The notes: generated by a model not told the origin, from the letters alone. 64,000 nt of DNA from Molossus alvarezi (GCA_037176705.1 CM073891.1:91408327-91472326); one strand, 5' to 3'. Positions 35,501-47,183 are shown, counted from the first letter of the stretch. A program made the numbers and translations.

Positions 35501-37289
35501 TCGATCTGATTGAAACAACTGAAGAAAGTTGAATTGGGTCTCTGGACAAAGGATGTGTGTGTTCTTTGTATACCTTTACAACACTCTTGAAACTGTTGGA
35601 TGTTTTTTTTTTCTTTTAACTACATGCCTCCCAAGTCAATTCTACAAAGCTTTACTTTCTTTTAACTTTTTCTTTGATATCACAAGCATTTTGGTGGAAT
35701 TTGAGAGAATCCTAGCCAAGAAGGCATTTGAAGTCAGAAACTGAGTTTACATGTTTCCTTTGTAAACTTGTCTCTCACACTAAGAAAAGTATGTCTTTAT
35801 TTTGCAAACCACATTTCAGATATTTTTTAGAGAGATATCTCACATAAAAAAATAGAAATCTGTGGCAAAAAATTATTAGCATATATCAAAACCATCCTTC
35901 AGCTATTGCTCATAAGACAATAAAAATTTAAAACAATATTGTAAAAATCCCTACAACTTAAATTAAGGTGAAGTATATATAGCTTGAGAATTTAAAAAGA
36001 ATCGGAATCGAGATTGTTTTCATCCATTGACTGACTTGATGAGTTTCTGGAAACATGTTTTATGTTGAATGATTTGAAAAAGTAAAAATTAATATATTTT
36101 CAGCTACCTAGACTCCTCTAAAGTATTCTTTCCAAGCAGACGAACATAATTTGAATCAGTAATGTTCCCCTGCGAGTCGGTTAAGCGACTCTCCAGAATT
36201 ATAGGATTGATGTCATCAATATTAATTCATCCATTAACCTGACTTCAAGAATTTTACATTATAGGATTTCTTCTTTTCTCTACGAGCTTATTCTGTTGCT
36301 TAACCCTTCTTAAAATGATACATTTTTCAGTTTAAAACAAGAAGAAATTATTTTTCTGCCTAGAATTTTAAGTTGACTAATACCTTATTTTAAGGTAAAT
36401 AATCATAAAATTGACCCATGGTTTCCCTAGAATCTACCTTTACTTATTCATTGACACTTGTATCACTTCTTTCAAGTTAATGCAGTTTTCTCATTTATTC
36501 ATCATAAAAATTTCCATTAATTTATATTTCTTTTTTTCTAATTGCATCTCCAGATCTTACTGTAATTTATTTATAGTTTAATATACTATTCAAAATATCA
36601 AAGACACATCCAGGAAAATAACATAATAATTTAACCATTCATGTTTACTAAATCTCCAAAATCCTGGAAGGATTTCTTGTATGAGCTTATGCTATGCTTC
36701 TTTAGGTAGAGACCTTTAGGTAAAGTGATTGGGCTGATGTTATTTCATTTTAACAAATTTAAAATACAGAGTTTCCAGCTTATAGATTTTTTTAATTATT
36801 GAACTAACTCCAATTATAAAATAAGAAATTAAAAATTTATAGATGTTTAAAATTGGAAGTAATTCTTTTAACACTTAGGCACTAATTCCAAAATTTTATT
36901 GTTGCAATAAAATTGTACAGTTGGAAGAAACGTAGACAGGAGTGTTATTCAGATCTTCTGAGTTGGGTCTTAGGTCTATAGTGTCAGCTAAATAACCTTA
37001 GAAGAATCATTTATTCTCTCATAGAAGTTTCTTGTCTATAAAATAAAGATAATAGAAAATTTTCATACATAGATTTTTTTCCTCAGGAGTCATAATGGAA
37101 AGAGCATTTGACTGAATCCAATCTCTATTCCCAAGATTTTGACTTGTAAAGACTATTCCATTCCTCGAATAGCAGGATACTCCCCTAAAGTCAGGGATAA
37201 ATCAATGGTCAAATACCCTACTCTGCATCAATGCCAAAGAATGATACAGAATTATCTCTTCCTTTGGGAATAATGCTTAAAGTGCTTGA
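35501..37289. other. Repeat-poor AT-rich block
   Basis: Apart from a weak MIR-like stretch at 36930-37060 (TCTTGTCTATAAAATAAAGA), no mobile element is visible. A small CpG-bearing hairpin (GAGTCG/CGACTC, 36174-36191) lies within it. No gene is recognised. Confidence 0.4.
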
Positions 37290-37345
37290 AAAGAGTATAG
37301 GAGTTTACCGAACACCCACTATGTGTAGGTCCCATCTAAGACATT
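37290..37345 (-). repeat. L2 3' end fragment, antisense
   Basis: TTTACCGAACACCCACTATG followed by TGTAGGTCCCATCTAAGACA matches the antisense L2 3' end (TTTATTGAGCACCTACTATG...). Confidence 0.45.
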
Positions 37346-37734
37346 TAGATATTCATTATTTGTTAAGAAAATGCTTTCTTGTTTGTGACCCTGAGGTATC
37401 TTAGCCCAACTCCTGAAATTAATAAATGGAAGAGAGAAAAAAAAGAAAGCTAGAATTATTTGTTACTTGCTCATACTTTCATTGCAAAATGCAGCACATA
37501 TTTATCCTAGCACTATCTTTCATTACCCTGAGCTGCAAATTTTGGATGAGGAAAATGCTAAGCCTCATGAAACCGAGCTTTGCGATGCATTAGTAGAATC
37601 ATCTATCAACACACTGAATGCTATCAGAACCGTGTAGCCCTCTTTTAATACTGCCATATGTAACTCTTTTATTCAGACTGTGGGCACCAAATATCTAGAA
37701 ACTATTTGACACTATAATCATTGTTCCTAAGATT

Positions 37735-38160
37735 CTGTTGAAGCACATATTATATACCTGGTACTCTTCTTGTAACTTTGTAAACTATATTATTTTTAAT
37801 TCTCAAACTAATACATTTGTATATATTTGTTTTAAAAATAATATTTGTTTAGTTTATTTAATAACTACAACCATTACTTTGTGTTTTTATAAGAACTTTA
37901 CAAATATTAACATATTTAATGCTTTTAACAATGGTATAAAATACTGTTATTATCCCCACTTTCCCAACAGAGGAAGATTAACTTGCCCAGTGTTACCTGC
38001 CAGTAAGTGGCAAAGTCTGTCGGTATTGGAGTCCCTGCTCTTAATTTATGCTGTAAAAAAATATTATCCCCATATTATCTATAATGAAAAGGAGGGCCAA
38101 AATAGTTAAATTGTCCAAAAAGGTCAATAAACATTACTGCAGAACCAGGATTCAATTGTT
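37735..38160 (-). repeat. MIR/L2 remnants, antisense
   Basis: GCACATATTATATACCTGG at 37743 onward, then TTATCCCCACTTTCCCAACA, AAGATTAACTTGCCCAGTGT, CCAGTAAGTGGCAAAGTC: an antisense MIR core and head. A second similar piece, TTAAATTGTCCAAAAAGGTC and AGAACCAGGATTCAA, ends at about 38155, so two fragments may be present. Confidence 0.6.
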
Positions 38161-38179
38161 CTTTGAAAGAATAGGAACT

Positions 38180-38397
38180 GCCCTGGCTGGTTTGGCTCAG
38201 CGGTTAGAGTGTCAGCCTGCAGTCCAGAGAGACCCGGGTTTGGTTCCCGCTAAGGGCGCGTACGTTGGTTGTGCGGGTGGCAGCCACTAGATGTGTCCCT
38301 TTCACATCGATGTTTCTCTCTCTTTCTTCCTCTCTCTCCCTCCCACTCTGTCTGAACAAAAAATGGAAAAATGTCCTCAGGTGAGAATAAAAAAAAA
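38180..38397 (+). mobile_element. VES SINE with a ~28-bp internal deletion
   Basis: Young VES with target-site duplication AAAGAATAGGAACT (38166-38179 and 38398-38411). Between GGGCGCGTAC and GTTGGTTGTGCGGG the stretch that normally carries CGGTTGCAGTTTGTCCCCGG is missing. GGTTG words at both ends suggest loss by short direct repeats. Confidence 0.92.
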
Positions 38398-38829
38398 AAA
38401 GAATAGGAACTTCCAGAATATTTGCAGATCTTGAAGACTTCTCCTGGAAAATCTGAGAAACCTCAGGTTCTTTCAGGGAGTTAGATCAACGTCATTTTCC
38501 TTTGAAGATGAAGACGTTATTTGCCTTTCTTCCTCTGCTCTCACAGGATACAGTTGAATTTTTCAGAGGCTACATGGCATTGCAGCAGATGATGCAGGGA
38601 ATATGTGAACCCAGACATTGTCTATTAAACCAAGCATTAAGGTATTTGCAAAAACATATGATACAGTGTCATTCCTCTCACTAATTTTGTACTTGTTTTG
38701 GAAAAATATATTTTTTTCCATAACAATATATGTGTTAACATATATAGTAGTTTTATTATTTTTAAATGAACTTAACAAACATGTTTTAAAAATGTCTTAG
38801 TTTTAATTTTTTATATAGTAAATATCAAG

Positions 38830-38945
38830 AGACATAACCCATATGAGCAAAAGTTCATTCAGGTCCTCAATAATGTTCAGGAGTATAAAGGGTTTCTAAA
38901 GCATCAAATTCAAGAAACACTGCTCTTTAAAAGCAATGTATTATA
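38830..38945. repeat. Possible hAT-type MER fragment
   Basis: AAAGGGTTTCTAAAGCATCA and TCAAGAAACACTGCTCTTTA resemble the end of a hAT-derived MER element. Weak. Confidence 0.3.
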
Positions 38946-39166
38946 TGTCACCTGGCCAAATAATGCCATGAGAAATTAGATGAACCTGAATTTGAAGCAT
39001 TCAAGTTATTGTCTATCTGTTTTACCTGGATAAACCATGGCTTTTGTATCCTTAGCTTCCTTATTTGTTCAAGAGGCCCAAAATATTCAGCTTTGGAAAT
39101 CAACCAGGGTCATGTCCATAAGCCCCACAAAGCTTACATTAGAAAATATTAAAAATGGCTAACTTA

Positions 39167-39690
39167 GCCCTGGTTGGTTTGGCTCAGCAGTTGGAGTGTC
39201 GGCCCATGGACCAGAGAGTCCCAGGTTCAGTTGCCGCTAAGGGCACGTACCTGGGTTGCACTTTGTCCCAGGCCCCAGTTGGGGTTGTGTGGGTGGCAGC
39301 CACTCGATGTGTCTCTCTCATATTGATCTTTCTCTCTCTCTCTTCCCCCTCTCTCCCTCCCATTCCATCTGAAGATAAATGCATAAATGTCCTCGGGTGA
39401 GTATTATTTTATTTTTTTATCCTCACCCAAGGACATTTTTTTCCATTTTTTGTTCAGATAGAGTGGGAGGGAGAGAGAGAAAGAGAGAGAGAAACATCAG
39501 TGTGAAAGGGACACATCTAGTGGCTGCCACCTGCACAACCCAACCAGGGCCGGGGACAAACTGCAACCGAGGTACATGCCCCCAGCGAGAACCGAACCCG
39601 GGTCTCTCCGGACCGCAGGCCGACACTCTAACTGCTGAGCCTAACTGGCCAGGGCCTCAGGTGAGGATTAAAAAAATAAATAAAAAATTT
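39167..39690 (+). mobile_element. VES SINE carrying a nested antisense VES
   Basis: The outer VES runs from 39167 to GTCCTCGGGTGAG near 39400 and resumes at about 39655 (CAGGTGAGGATT plus A-rich tail). Outer target-site duplication is AAAAATGGCTAACTT (39150-39164) and about AAATATGGCTAACTT (39692-39706). The inner VES has landed inside its 3' tail. Confidence 0.88.
39413..39654 (-). mobile_element. VES SINE, antisense, nested in another VES
   Basis: Reads TTTATCCTCACCCAAGGACA at its left, then the complete antisense body, ending CTGAGCCTAACTGGCCAGGG. A duplicated stretch of the host VES tail (CCTCGGGTGAGTATTA left, CCTCAGGTGAGGATTA right) acts as an imperfect target-site duplication. Confidence 0.88.
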
Positions 39691-39867
39691 TAAATATGGC
39701 TAACTTCTAGAAGTATCATTCTTGTCATGACATTTGATTACCCACTTCATAATAAAGTACTTTTGCCTTTTTTTAATGTAATATTGTGTAGAGATCAATA
39801 GACTGACTTATGTTCTTTTTATTTTCAGTACCCAGTATTTTTAATTTTGAGTTTGTTTTCCCTCTCT

Positions 39868-40069
39868 CTCTCTTAATTGATCTAAAAGAGAGGAAGAGAG
39901 TGAGAGAAAGCAAGAGAGAGAAAAACATCAATTTGAGAGAGAAACATCAACCAATTGCCTCCTGCACGTGCCCCACAAGCTGGGTATGTGTCCTGACCAG
40001 GAATGGAATCCACCACGTTTTGGTGTAAGGGACAACATTCCAACCAACTGCCCCATACCAGCCAGGGCT
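39868..40069 (-). mobile_element. Older VES-related SINE, antisense
   Basis: AAAACATCAATTTGAGAGAG, CCAATTGCCTCCTGCACGTG, CATACCAGCCAGGGC. Flanks share GTTTTCCCTCT / GTTTTCTCTTT (about 39854 and 40071) as a likely target-site duplication. Diverged. Confidence 0.82.
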
Positions 40070-40082
40070 GTTTTCTCTTTTG

Positions 40083-41477
40083 AACTGAGTTAAAGGATAT
40101 GGAAATAGCAAGGTTTGAAAAAAATATGATGAATTCAGTGTGAGGCATGCAGTGAGGCAGGTGCCTGGGGTCAGTTACACAGAGATATCCTAAAGGCAGC
40201 TAGAGACACCTATAGACCACTTAGAAGTGATCAAAATATAGATGGAAATCGAAGCCATGAGACTAAATGACTGATGAAGGAAGCGCACAAAGACTGAGGG
40301 AGAAGCACAACAGGAACAGAGCTGTAAGAATGCATTAGATGGAATAGAGAAAAAAAGAGAAATCCTCGTGGGAAACAAGAGCTGATCATAGAGAACTAGG
40401 TGAAGGTGAGATCAGGACACATAGGCAGTAGAGTATTTCAAGGATAAAATTAACTCAAAGTCAAATGCAAAAGAGAAGTCCAATATGTGACTGAATGTCA
40501 CAGTGACTTGTGGAAGCAATTTCAGGGTATCTTAGGGTAACGGGCACAAGGCCAGATTGCAGTGGGTTGACTGGACAATGGAAAGTGAGGAAGTGTAAGA
40601 AGTATAAATTCGATTAGGGAACAACAGGGACAAGAGAACTTTGAGTCCTAAAAAAAAAAGCTCACATATTTTTCATGAAAACATTGATTGTAGAATTCAA
40701 ATGTTCTATTTAACACTTAACCATGCACAGCCTTTTAATAAATGCCTTCCATATTAGTTCCACTTACTAATTAGCTTTCATATTCTAATTACAGAAATGC
40801 TCACTATAAACTACATTAACTGCATTACTGAACAACCAAGTGATCAAGTGATTCCCACATGTCTCTGCACTCTGAGTCACCGTGTGGAGGCCCCGTGCCA
40901 CTTGAACAGCTTGCTGCCTTTTATGAGAAAGGTCTCACATCCCCTAGAACGTGGACTTCACACTAAATGATAACATGAGAAGTGATCAATTTCAACTTTC
41001 AAATTCTAATCCCAATGAATGTTTTATTTTCCTATCTACTTTTAAGCCTAAAGAAGTCTTCCTTTCAAGATCTAAGTGATAACTGTCTGGGGCATGAATA
41101 GCTCTTGAATAAAGAACATCTTACATATAATAAAGGGCCACACTCTAATAGTAACCATTTATATTTTTTAATATAACCATTAAAAATAACCATTTCTTAT
41201 TTATATCAATTAAAGATTCATTTATAGCCTGTGGTAGGTTTTATCTGACTGTAAGTTTCCATTAAACTTTTCAAAATTACCAGCCTTGTCAGTATTTCCC
41301 TATGTCAATGAGTTTCGATTCAAGGCAACTACATAGGAGACTGTATTCAAATCCTGTCCTGGACACACCCAATCTGCAGCTAAATATGGACTAACTTCCT
41401 CTGAAAACTGTCTGAGAGTCTCCTAAGTCTTGAGCAAGTAAGAGAAGACCCATATCAAAGCAGGTAGGAGAGGCTGG
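40083..41477. other. Unique or unclassified sequence
   Basis: 40130-40680 has the look of an old interspersed repeat (GGCCAGATTGCAGTGGGTTG), but I cannot assign it. At 41120-41150 a short TACATATAATAAAGGGCC resembles vesper-bat Helitron ends but is too short to call. No gene seen. Confidence 0.4.
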
Positions 41478-41489
41478 CCACAATCTCAC

Positions 41490-41728
41490 TTTTTTTTTTT
41501 TATCCTCACCCGAGGACATTTTTCGATATTTTGTTCAGATAGAGTGGGAGGGAGAGAGAGGAAGAGAGAGAAAGAAACATCGACGTGAAAGGGACACATC
41601 GAGTGGCTGCCACCCGCACGACCTGACCAGGGCCGGGGACAAACTGCAGCCGAAGTACATGCCCTTAGTGGGAACCGAACCCGGGTCTCTGTAGACCGCA
41701 GGTCAACCCTCTAACCGCTGAGCCAAAC
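41490..41728 (-). mobile_element. VES SINE, antisense, lacking its outermost head bases
   Basis: Complete antisense VES except that the final GGCCAGGGC of the head is missing: GAGCCAAACC passes straight into the target-site duplication CACAATCTCACTTTT (41479-41493 and 41729-41743). The copy is therefore 5'-truncated by about 10 bp. Confidence 0.9.
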
Positions 41729-41743
41729 CACAATCTCACTTTT

Positions 41744-42308
41744 AATGCCATCCTGGCCTATGGCAACTCACAACACAAAGCTTCTCCCTCAGGAGCGAAG
41801 GGATTGAGTCACCCCTATCATTGACCCTGGCTTTTAAGACTGGCTGGCACCTGAGAGATAAAACCCCAAAACACTTGGCTTTGGAAACCAACTGAGAAAC
41901 GAGTCTTGGGCACAGGTGCACTGACTCACCTGCTCTAGGGCTGGGAGGGAGGCCGAAGGACAGGTGTCCAGCCTTCAAACGAATGAAGCTCATTTGCTAA
42001 TGTTAAGGCCTCGGCCTGAGAGGCAGGCATCTGCTGTGGCACACATCCAGGGGTCTGCTGGCTGGGGCGCCATCCCTGTGCTCGCCCTCTGCCTTGCTCT
42101 AGTCAAGGGCACAATCTGTTTTTTAAAATTTGGACCTTGTTTTTCCTGTTTGTTTTTGTCCCTGTGTCGGCTCCAGAGTCAGTATCTCCTGGAGGGAGCT
42201 TCTACATGCGTCTGGTGTTCTGGTATTTGCAGCTGTCATCCAGGGTCAACTCCAGAGCACCTTGGTGGCCAGGGATGCTGAGGTTTATGGTCCCGTGGGC
42301 TGTATATT
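41744..42308. other. Unexplained GC-higher block
   Basis: About 560 bp with more G+C than its neighbours, and overlapping open frames on the + strand (longest 105 codons, 41964-42281). No domain, splice pattern or known repeat is recognised. Confidence 0.35.
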
Positions 42309-42398
42309 CAGGGTGGAGCAAAAGTCAGTTTATAGTAGTTCCTATGAAAAATAATAAACTGTTTCCCATACAACTGTAAATTGACTTTTGCGTCACCC
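42309..42398 (+). mobile_element. Mariner-like MITE, 90 bp
   Basis: Near-palindromic: left end CAGGGTGGAGCAAAAGTCAG and right end whose reverse complement is TAGGGTGACGCAAAAGTCAA, continuing as about 27-bp inverted repeats with few mismatches. TA lies at the right flank, TT (a possible decayed TA) at the left. Size and design resemble MADE1-class mariner MITEs; no transposase is encoded. Confidence 0.75.
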
Positions 42399-42417
42399 TA
42401 TATATTTGCATAATGTT

Positions 42418-42678
42418 TTTTTTTTATTAAAAACAATTTTTTTAAATCCTCACCAGAGGATATTTTTCCATTGATTTTTTTTTTTTTAGATAGAGTGGAA
42501 AAGACGGAGAGAGAGAGAGGAACATCAATGTGAGAGAGACACACATTGATTGGTTGCCTCCCACACAACCCTAAGCAAGGCTGGGTTCTCCACAACCCAG
42601 GTATGTGTCCTTGACCAGGAACAGGGCCTCAGAGCCTTTGTCTATGGGCCAGCACTCTAACTGCTGAGCCAAATGGGC
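42418..42678 (-). mobile_element. VES SINE, antisense, diverged
   Basis: AATCCTCACCAGAGGATATT, GA-rich block, AACATCAATGTGAGAGAGAC, ending CTAACTGCTGAGCCAAATGG. Target-site duplication TATATTTGCATA at about 42401-42412 and 42680-42691. It landed a few bases from the MITE. Confidence 0.88.
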
Positions 42679-42691
42679 TATATTTGCATAC

Positions 42692-44682
42692 TTCAAAAGC
42701 TGCTGCCTGAGGGTCTGGCTTCCAATCAGCCTGAATCTGGGGACTGACTGAAATCCCCCCACCTTTGGGACACTACAGCTTTCGCACACCTTCAACTACT
42801 GGAAGTCACTAAAAACAAAATAGGCTGCCCTGACAATCACAGAGGTTTGGAAACAACCAAGAGCTAGGGCAGGGCTGAATGATAAGTTTCATCTTCTACA
42901 GCAGAGCCACTCCATCAAGAGCAGAAGAAGAGGCTATTTCATCTGAAGGGTAGAAACCAAGACCATGTCAAGTAAAGAAATATGTTCAAATAAATGAATA
43001 TGTTCTGAACAAAAGAATTAAATAAGATCTCAGGAAAAACCTTGTGAAATGGAAATAATTAATTTATCTTTATATCAATTTTCATACCTTTACTCCCTTG
43101 GTCTGTGGATCTTTAATGACCTGAATACTTAAACACCAAAGTTTTATTTAATTCTCTCAGAATACAACGTCTCACATCTTCTCCACATCCCTTGTCATCC
43201 CCCAAAGAAGAAATGGTCAAACAAATCTTCCTATGTGGATTTCAACAGGCTATGTAGGTAGAAAAATATAAGGTAATAATCCACAAAGGATTAAAATGTC
43301 CAGACCTTCTTTTGTTTGGGTCTTAGCTAGAGTGACCATAAACGTTATCATTCAAACTAGGACACTCAGGAGAGTGAAAAGAGGTGCTATTCATAACCAT
43401 ACAAAAAGGTAGGCACTGACTAGGACAGTGTCAGGGAAACCGGTATATATGGCCCAACTTTTTTAGCTATCCAATACCAAGAAAAAATAAATACTTAAAG
43501 AGCTACAGCTATTATGGGTAAGAAGTGAGGACCATCAAGGTTTGTGTCTTGCTTTTACAAATACTGTGATTGTAAATCTGTGATTTTATAATCCCCATCC
43601 CCTCTTTGATGTGCCACCGTCACATCAGAGTAACACTGGAAGTGTCTGAAAATGGTTGACCTTAGGGGTAAAACAGGTAATGCATTACAACTTCCTCTCT
43701 TTCTCTGACTTGCTGACACTATTATACTTTTTTCCCATTCTTGGCCTTGTCTCATTCTTTGAACTTGATGTACATAATACTGTTTTTTGTTTGTTTTGTT
43801 TGTTTGTTTTTTACTCCAAATTTGGATTCCTTTCAACTATGATTTGTGTTTCTCCCCAGGCTAAACTGTGATCATTACCAACAAGAGACAATAGAAAATG
43901 CTGAACTTACTTACCTAACTTTTCCAATACTCTTTTTTTCATAGGAAGATATATGGGAGCCATGAATTAATTTATTCTCAATAACTTAAAATGCCATTAT
44001 TATAGATTAAAAAAAAAAAATCTTCTCTCTATGAGCAAATATGACCAAAACAAGTGTCATGTTAATGTTAATATATTCTTACACTTCCAATTTCAATTAT
44101 TTCACTGGAAAACAGATGCAAACAGAGTAGTTCCAAAGCATCATCAAACCTATAGAGTTGGTTGCTAGTTTAGAAAACAAGTCATTAAATCTTCTTCCAT
44201 TATTATCTAAAGAGCTCTATAAATAAATGTGTCATTTGCAATCTAAAAGATTTGTCTGGCAATGCTGAATGACATCCAAGTTTATTTTAAATCAGTTTTG
44301 GAGTTTTCATGCAAGGAATTCTTTTATAACTACTCTTAATGTTTTATTTGAGCCAATGGAAATAAAAAGAAGTTTAGTGTGTATCTTTGCTTTCATGTGT
44401 CTGGGAAACATACTACAAATTAAGGTAACAGATGGGAAGAACCATTATTGACTTTGGGAAATTCAGAGAGGGTTTCCAAGAGACCATTAATTTTGTGTTT
44501 CAAAAGTTTAGGCACCAGTTTGAAAATAATAAATTAACTGTACTAAAGTAATGAAAAATTCTTTGCTTTTCTATAATGAGGAAAAGTACAAATAACATGC
44601 ATCTTTTTATTAATATCCAACCTAATGACTGTTTAGCTTCTTTTTATTCTCTACCAGTTTGTAAGTTATAATATCTCCATTC
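42692..44682. other. Non-coding, nothing recognised
   Basis: A TTTG repeat at 43783-43810 and an A-run at 44008-44020. No gene or confident repeat. Confidence 0.45.
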
Positions 44683-44696
44683 CAAAATGGGAATAA

Positions 44697-44920
44697 GCCC
44701 TGGCCGGTTTGGCTCAGCAGTTAGAGCGTCAGCCTGAGGACCAGAGAGACCCAGGTTTGGTTCCCGCTAAGGGCACGTACCTCGGTTGCAGTTTGTCCCT
44801 GGCCCCGGTTGGGGTTGTGTAGGAGGCAGTCATTCGATATTTCTCTCTCATTCTTCCTCCCTCTGTCCCTTCTTCTCTATCTAAAAATAAATGCAATAAT
44901 GTCCTCCAGTGAGGATAAAA
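44697..44920 (+). mobile_element. VES SINE with reduced (CT)n
   Basis: Full head and body; the pyrimidine block is short (CTCTCTCATTCTTCCTCCCTC). Tail CTCCAGTGAGGAT plus A. Target-site duplication CAAAATGGGAATA at 44683-44695 and 44924-44936. Confidence 0.9.
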
Positions 44921-44967
44921 AAACAAAATGGGAATACATTGTAATTAAGGACATTTGGGAATTCTAA

Positions 44968-45182
44968 TTTTTTTTTTTAATATATTGATTTTAGAGAGAG
45001 AGGAAATTAGAGGGAGAGAGAGATAGAAACATCAATGAGAGAGAACATCGATTGGCTACCTCCTTCTTGCCTCCCACTGGGGATCGGGCCCATAACCTGG
45101 GCATGTGTCCTGACCGGGAATCAAACCAGTGACCTCTTGGTGCATGGGTCGATGCTCAACCACTGAGCCACACAAGCCGGAC
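44968..45182 (-). mobile_element. Older VES-related SINE, antisense
   Basis: T-run, GATAGAAACATCAATGAGAG, CATAACCTGGGCATGTGTCC, ending ACCACTGAGCCACACAAGCC. Target-site duplication TGGGAATTCTAA at 44956-44967 and 45183-45194. Confidence 0.9.
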
Positions 45183-45194
45183 TGGGAATTCTAA

Positions 45195-46494
45195 ATGACA
45201 CTTTGAGGCTGGAATTTTTCTTATTCCCATCATGATATAATGTTTCTCAAATTGAATAGAGGAAAATAACATCCATTTTTCTGCATGAAATGCCTATTCT
45301 GTAGATAGATTCCAACCAACTGCTTGCAGGCTGACCATTCATTTGGGGTGCATTAAATGTAGTGAATGATCCAGGACTAGTGAACAGGGTGAGAGATCTT
45401 AGTTGGTAATGACTTCTCTAAATTATCAGTAACTTCTCAAATATCATTTATTTTATTCCTCCCCAATATATTTATTTTTTAAATTCATGGTTTACATGAA
45501 CATATTATTGATCTTTAAGATGTCTTACTTAAAATCTGAATCATACCCTATAAAAAAAACAAATGTTTCATACCATTTATACTGAATATGTTAAATACAA
45601 ATGTGTTCAAACATTATTTCTAAAATCTGAAAAAGGGAGTTACATTTATCAAAAGGGAAATATATTTTAGTGTTGCTTATTGAAATTTTACCATATAATT
45701 TCTTTCTTTAATGTAGAAAAGACTCAAACTCACCAGATGAGCTTTTGTCATTTTTCCCCCCAATATAAATTTTATGAATAATAAGTATACAAAGAGTTCT
45801 CTTGGAATGTGTTCAGCTCTGGGCTCCCTGGTGGGACAGATCTAAAGAATTAAAACCCATGGAAAGAAGAAGGGAGATGAATGCTGATGTAGCAGTAATA
45901 CAACATTTCAAAATAAAAGTGCCAGTGTTTAACAACCTGGGGATCTCAGTCAACATCCAAACGTATACAATCTCTGCATAGTATTAAAACTATGTGTTTT
46001 CACACTCGACAAAGTCAAGAATTAGCTGTGCCATCTTTCAATGTATGTGTTTGTGCATGTGTGCACATACATACACACTCATTCTTAGAAAAAGAGCAAT
46101 AGTAAAATGTAAAATTCTAAGAGAGTTCTCTGGTATCTCCCAAAAATGCTAGGCTAAGGATAATGAGAGGAGAACAAAGCTTAACTTTAATCCAGACTGC
46201 TTAGGGCAAAAGCAAATGAAAATTCTAAATCAATCTGAAGAAGACTGGCCCTTATCAACACTTAGGTCCATCTGACCGAAATCCAAAGAGAACACTCAAC
46301 CTGTATTGTGCCTTTTGGTATACCTTGACTCCAAATCTTCTCTAATGTGTAAGTGCCTTGAATTGAAACTGATCACTTAATTTGGTTACAGTTACAATTT
46401 CAAAACTGTTCTAGTGATCAAAATTCAGATCTCACTCTTATTGCAATTAAACCTGTGCTCCAAAACGGCATGCTCTTGGACAAAATGCCAGTGA
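45195..46494. other. Non-coding, nothing recognised
   Basis: AT-rich; short TG/CA alternation at about 46040-46078. No gene or confident repeat. Confidence 0.45.
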
Positions 46495-46504
46495 AAGTAA
46501 CCAG

Positions 46505-46665
46505 AGCCCTAGCAGGTTTGGCTCAGTGTTAGAGAGTCTGCCCACGGACTGAAGGGGCATGGGTTTGATTACTGGTTCAGTGCATATACCTGGGTTGCAG
46601 GTTCAATCCCTGGCCCCGGTTGTGGTTGCATGGGAGACAACCAGCGATGTGTCTCTCTCACATCG

Positions 46666-46698
<33 letters not shown>

Positions 46699-46792
46699 TC
46701 TCTCTCTCTCTCACTCTCTCCCCTCCCTTCTACTCTATTTAAAAATCAATGGAAAAATATCCTCAGGTGAGGATTAAGAACAACAACAAAAC
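46505..46792 (+). mobile_element. VES SINE with compound (GT)n(CT)n
   Basis: Diverged VES; between the ACATCGATG word and the tail lie about 15 GT units then CT units (46668-46712). Target-site duplication AAGTAACCAGA at about 46495-46505 and 46793-46803. Confidence 0.88.
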
Positions 46793-46964
46793 AAGTAACC
46801 AGAAATAAAAACTAGTACTACAATTTTCAAGCACACTGTATGCTCCCATATACTCCGACTTCTTCCTGTTAACATGATTGGATTACGCTGCTTCCTATCT
46901 CAGCCCACCCATTCTACTTGTGCACCAGCCCCTAGTCTCTTTTTTTTCAAAGATTCGATTGTTG

Positions 46965-47183
46965 TGTCCGGTCGATGTGGCTCAGTGGTTGAGCATCAAC
47001 CCATGCAGCAAGAGGTCACAGGTTCGTTTCCCGGTCAGGACACATGCCCAGGTTGTGGGCCTGATCCCCAGTGCGGGGCATGCAGGAGGAGGCCTATTGA
47101 TGTTCTCTCTCATCAATGTTTCTATCTCTCCTTCCCACTTCCTCTCTCTCTAAAATTAATAAAGGAAAAAAATTAAAAAGCTA
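46965..47183 (+). mobile_element. Older VES-related SINE
   Basis: CGATGTGGCTCAGTGGTTGA, AAGAGGTCACAGGTTCG, CCCAGGTTGTGGGCCTGATC, CTCTCTCATCAATGTTTCTA, then an A-rich tail. The flanks share AAGAT..TTGTT. Confidence 0.88.

Noticed and set aside
41120..41150. Helitron-like end (CATATAATAAAGGGCC)
   Set aside because: It resembles vesper-bat Helitron ends, but only about 15 bases match and no matching second end or hairpin-CTAG terminus is seen nearby.
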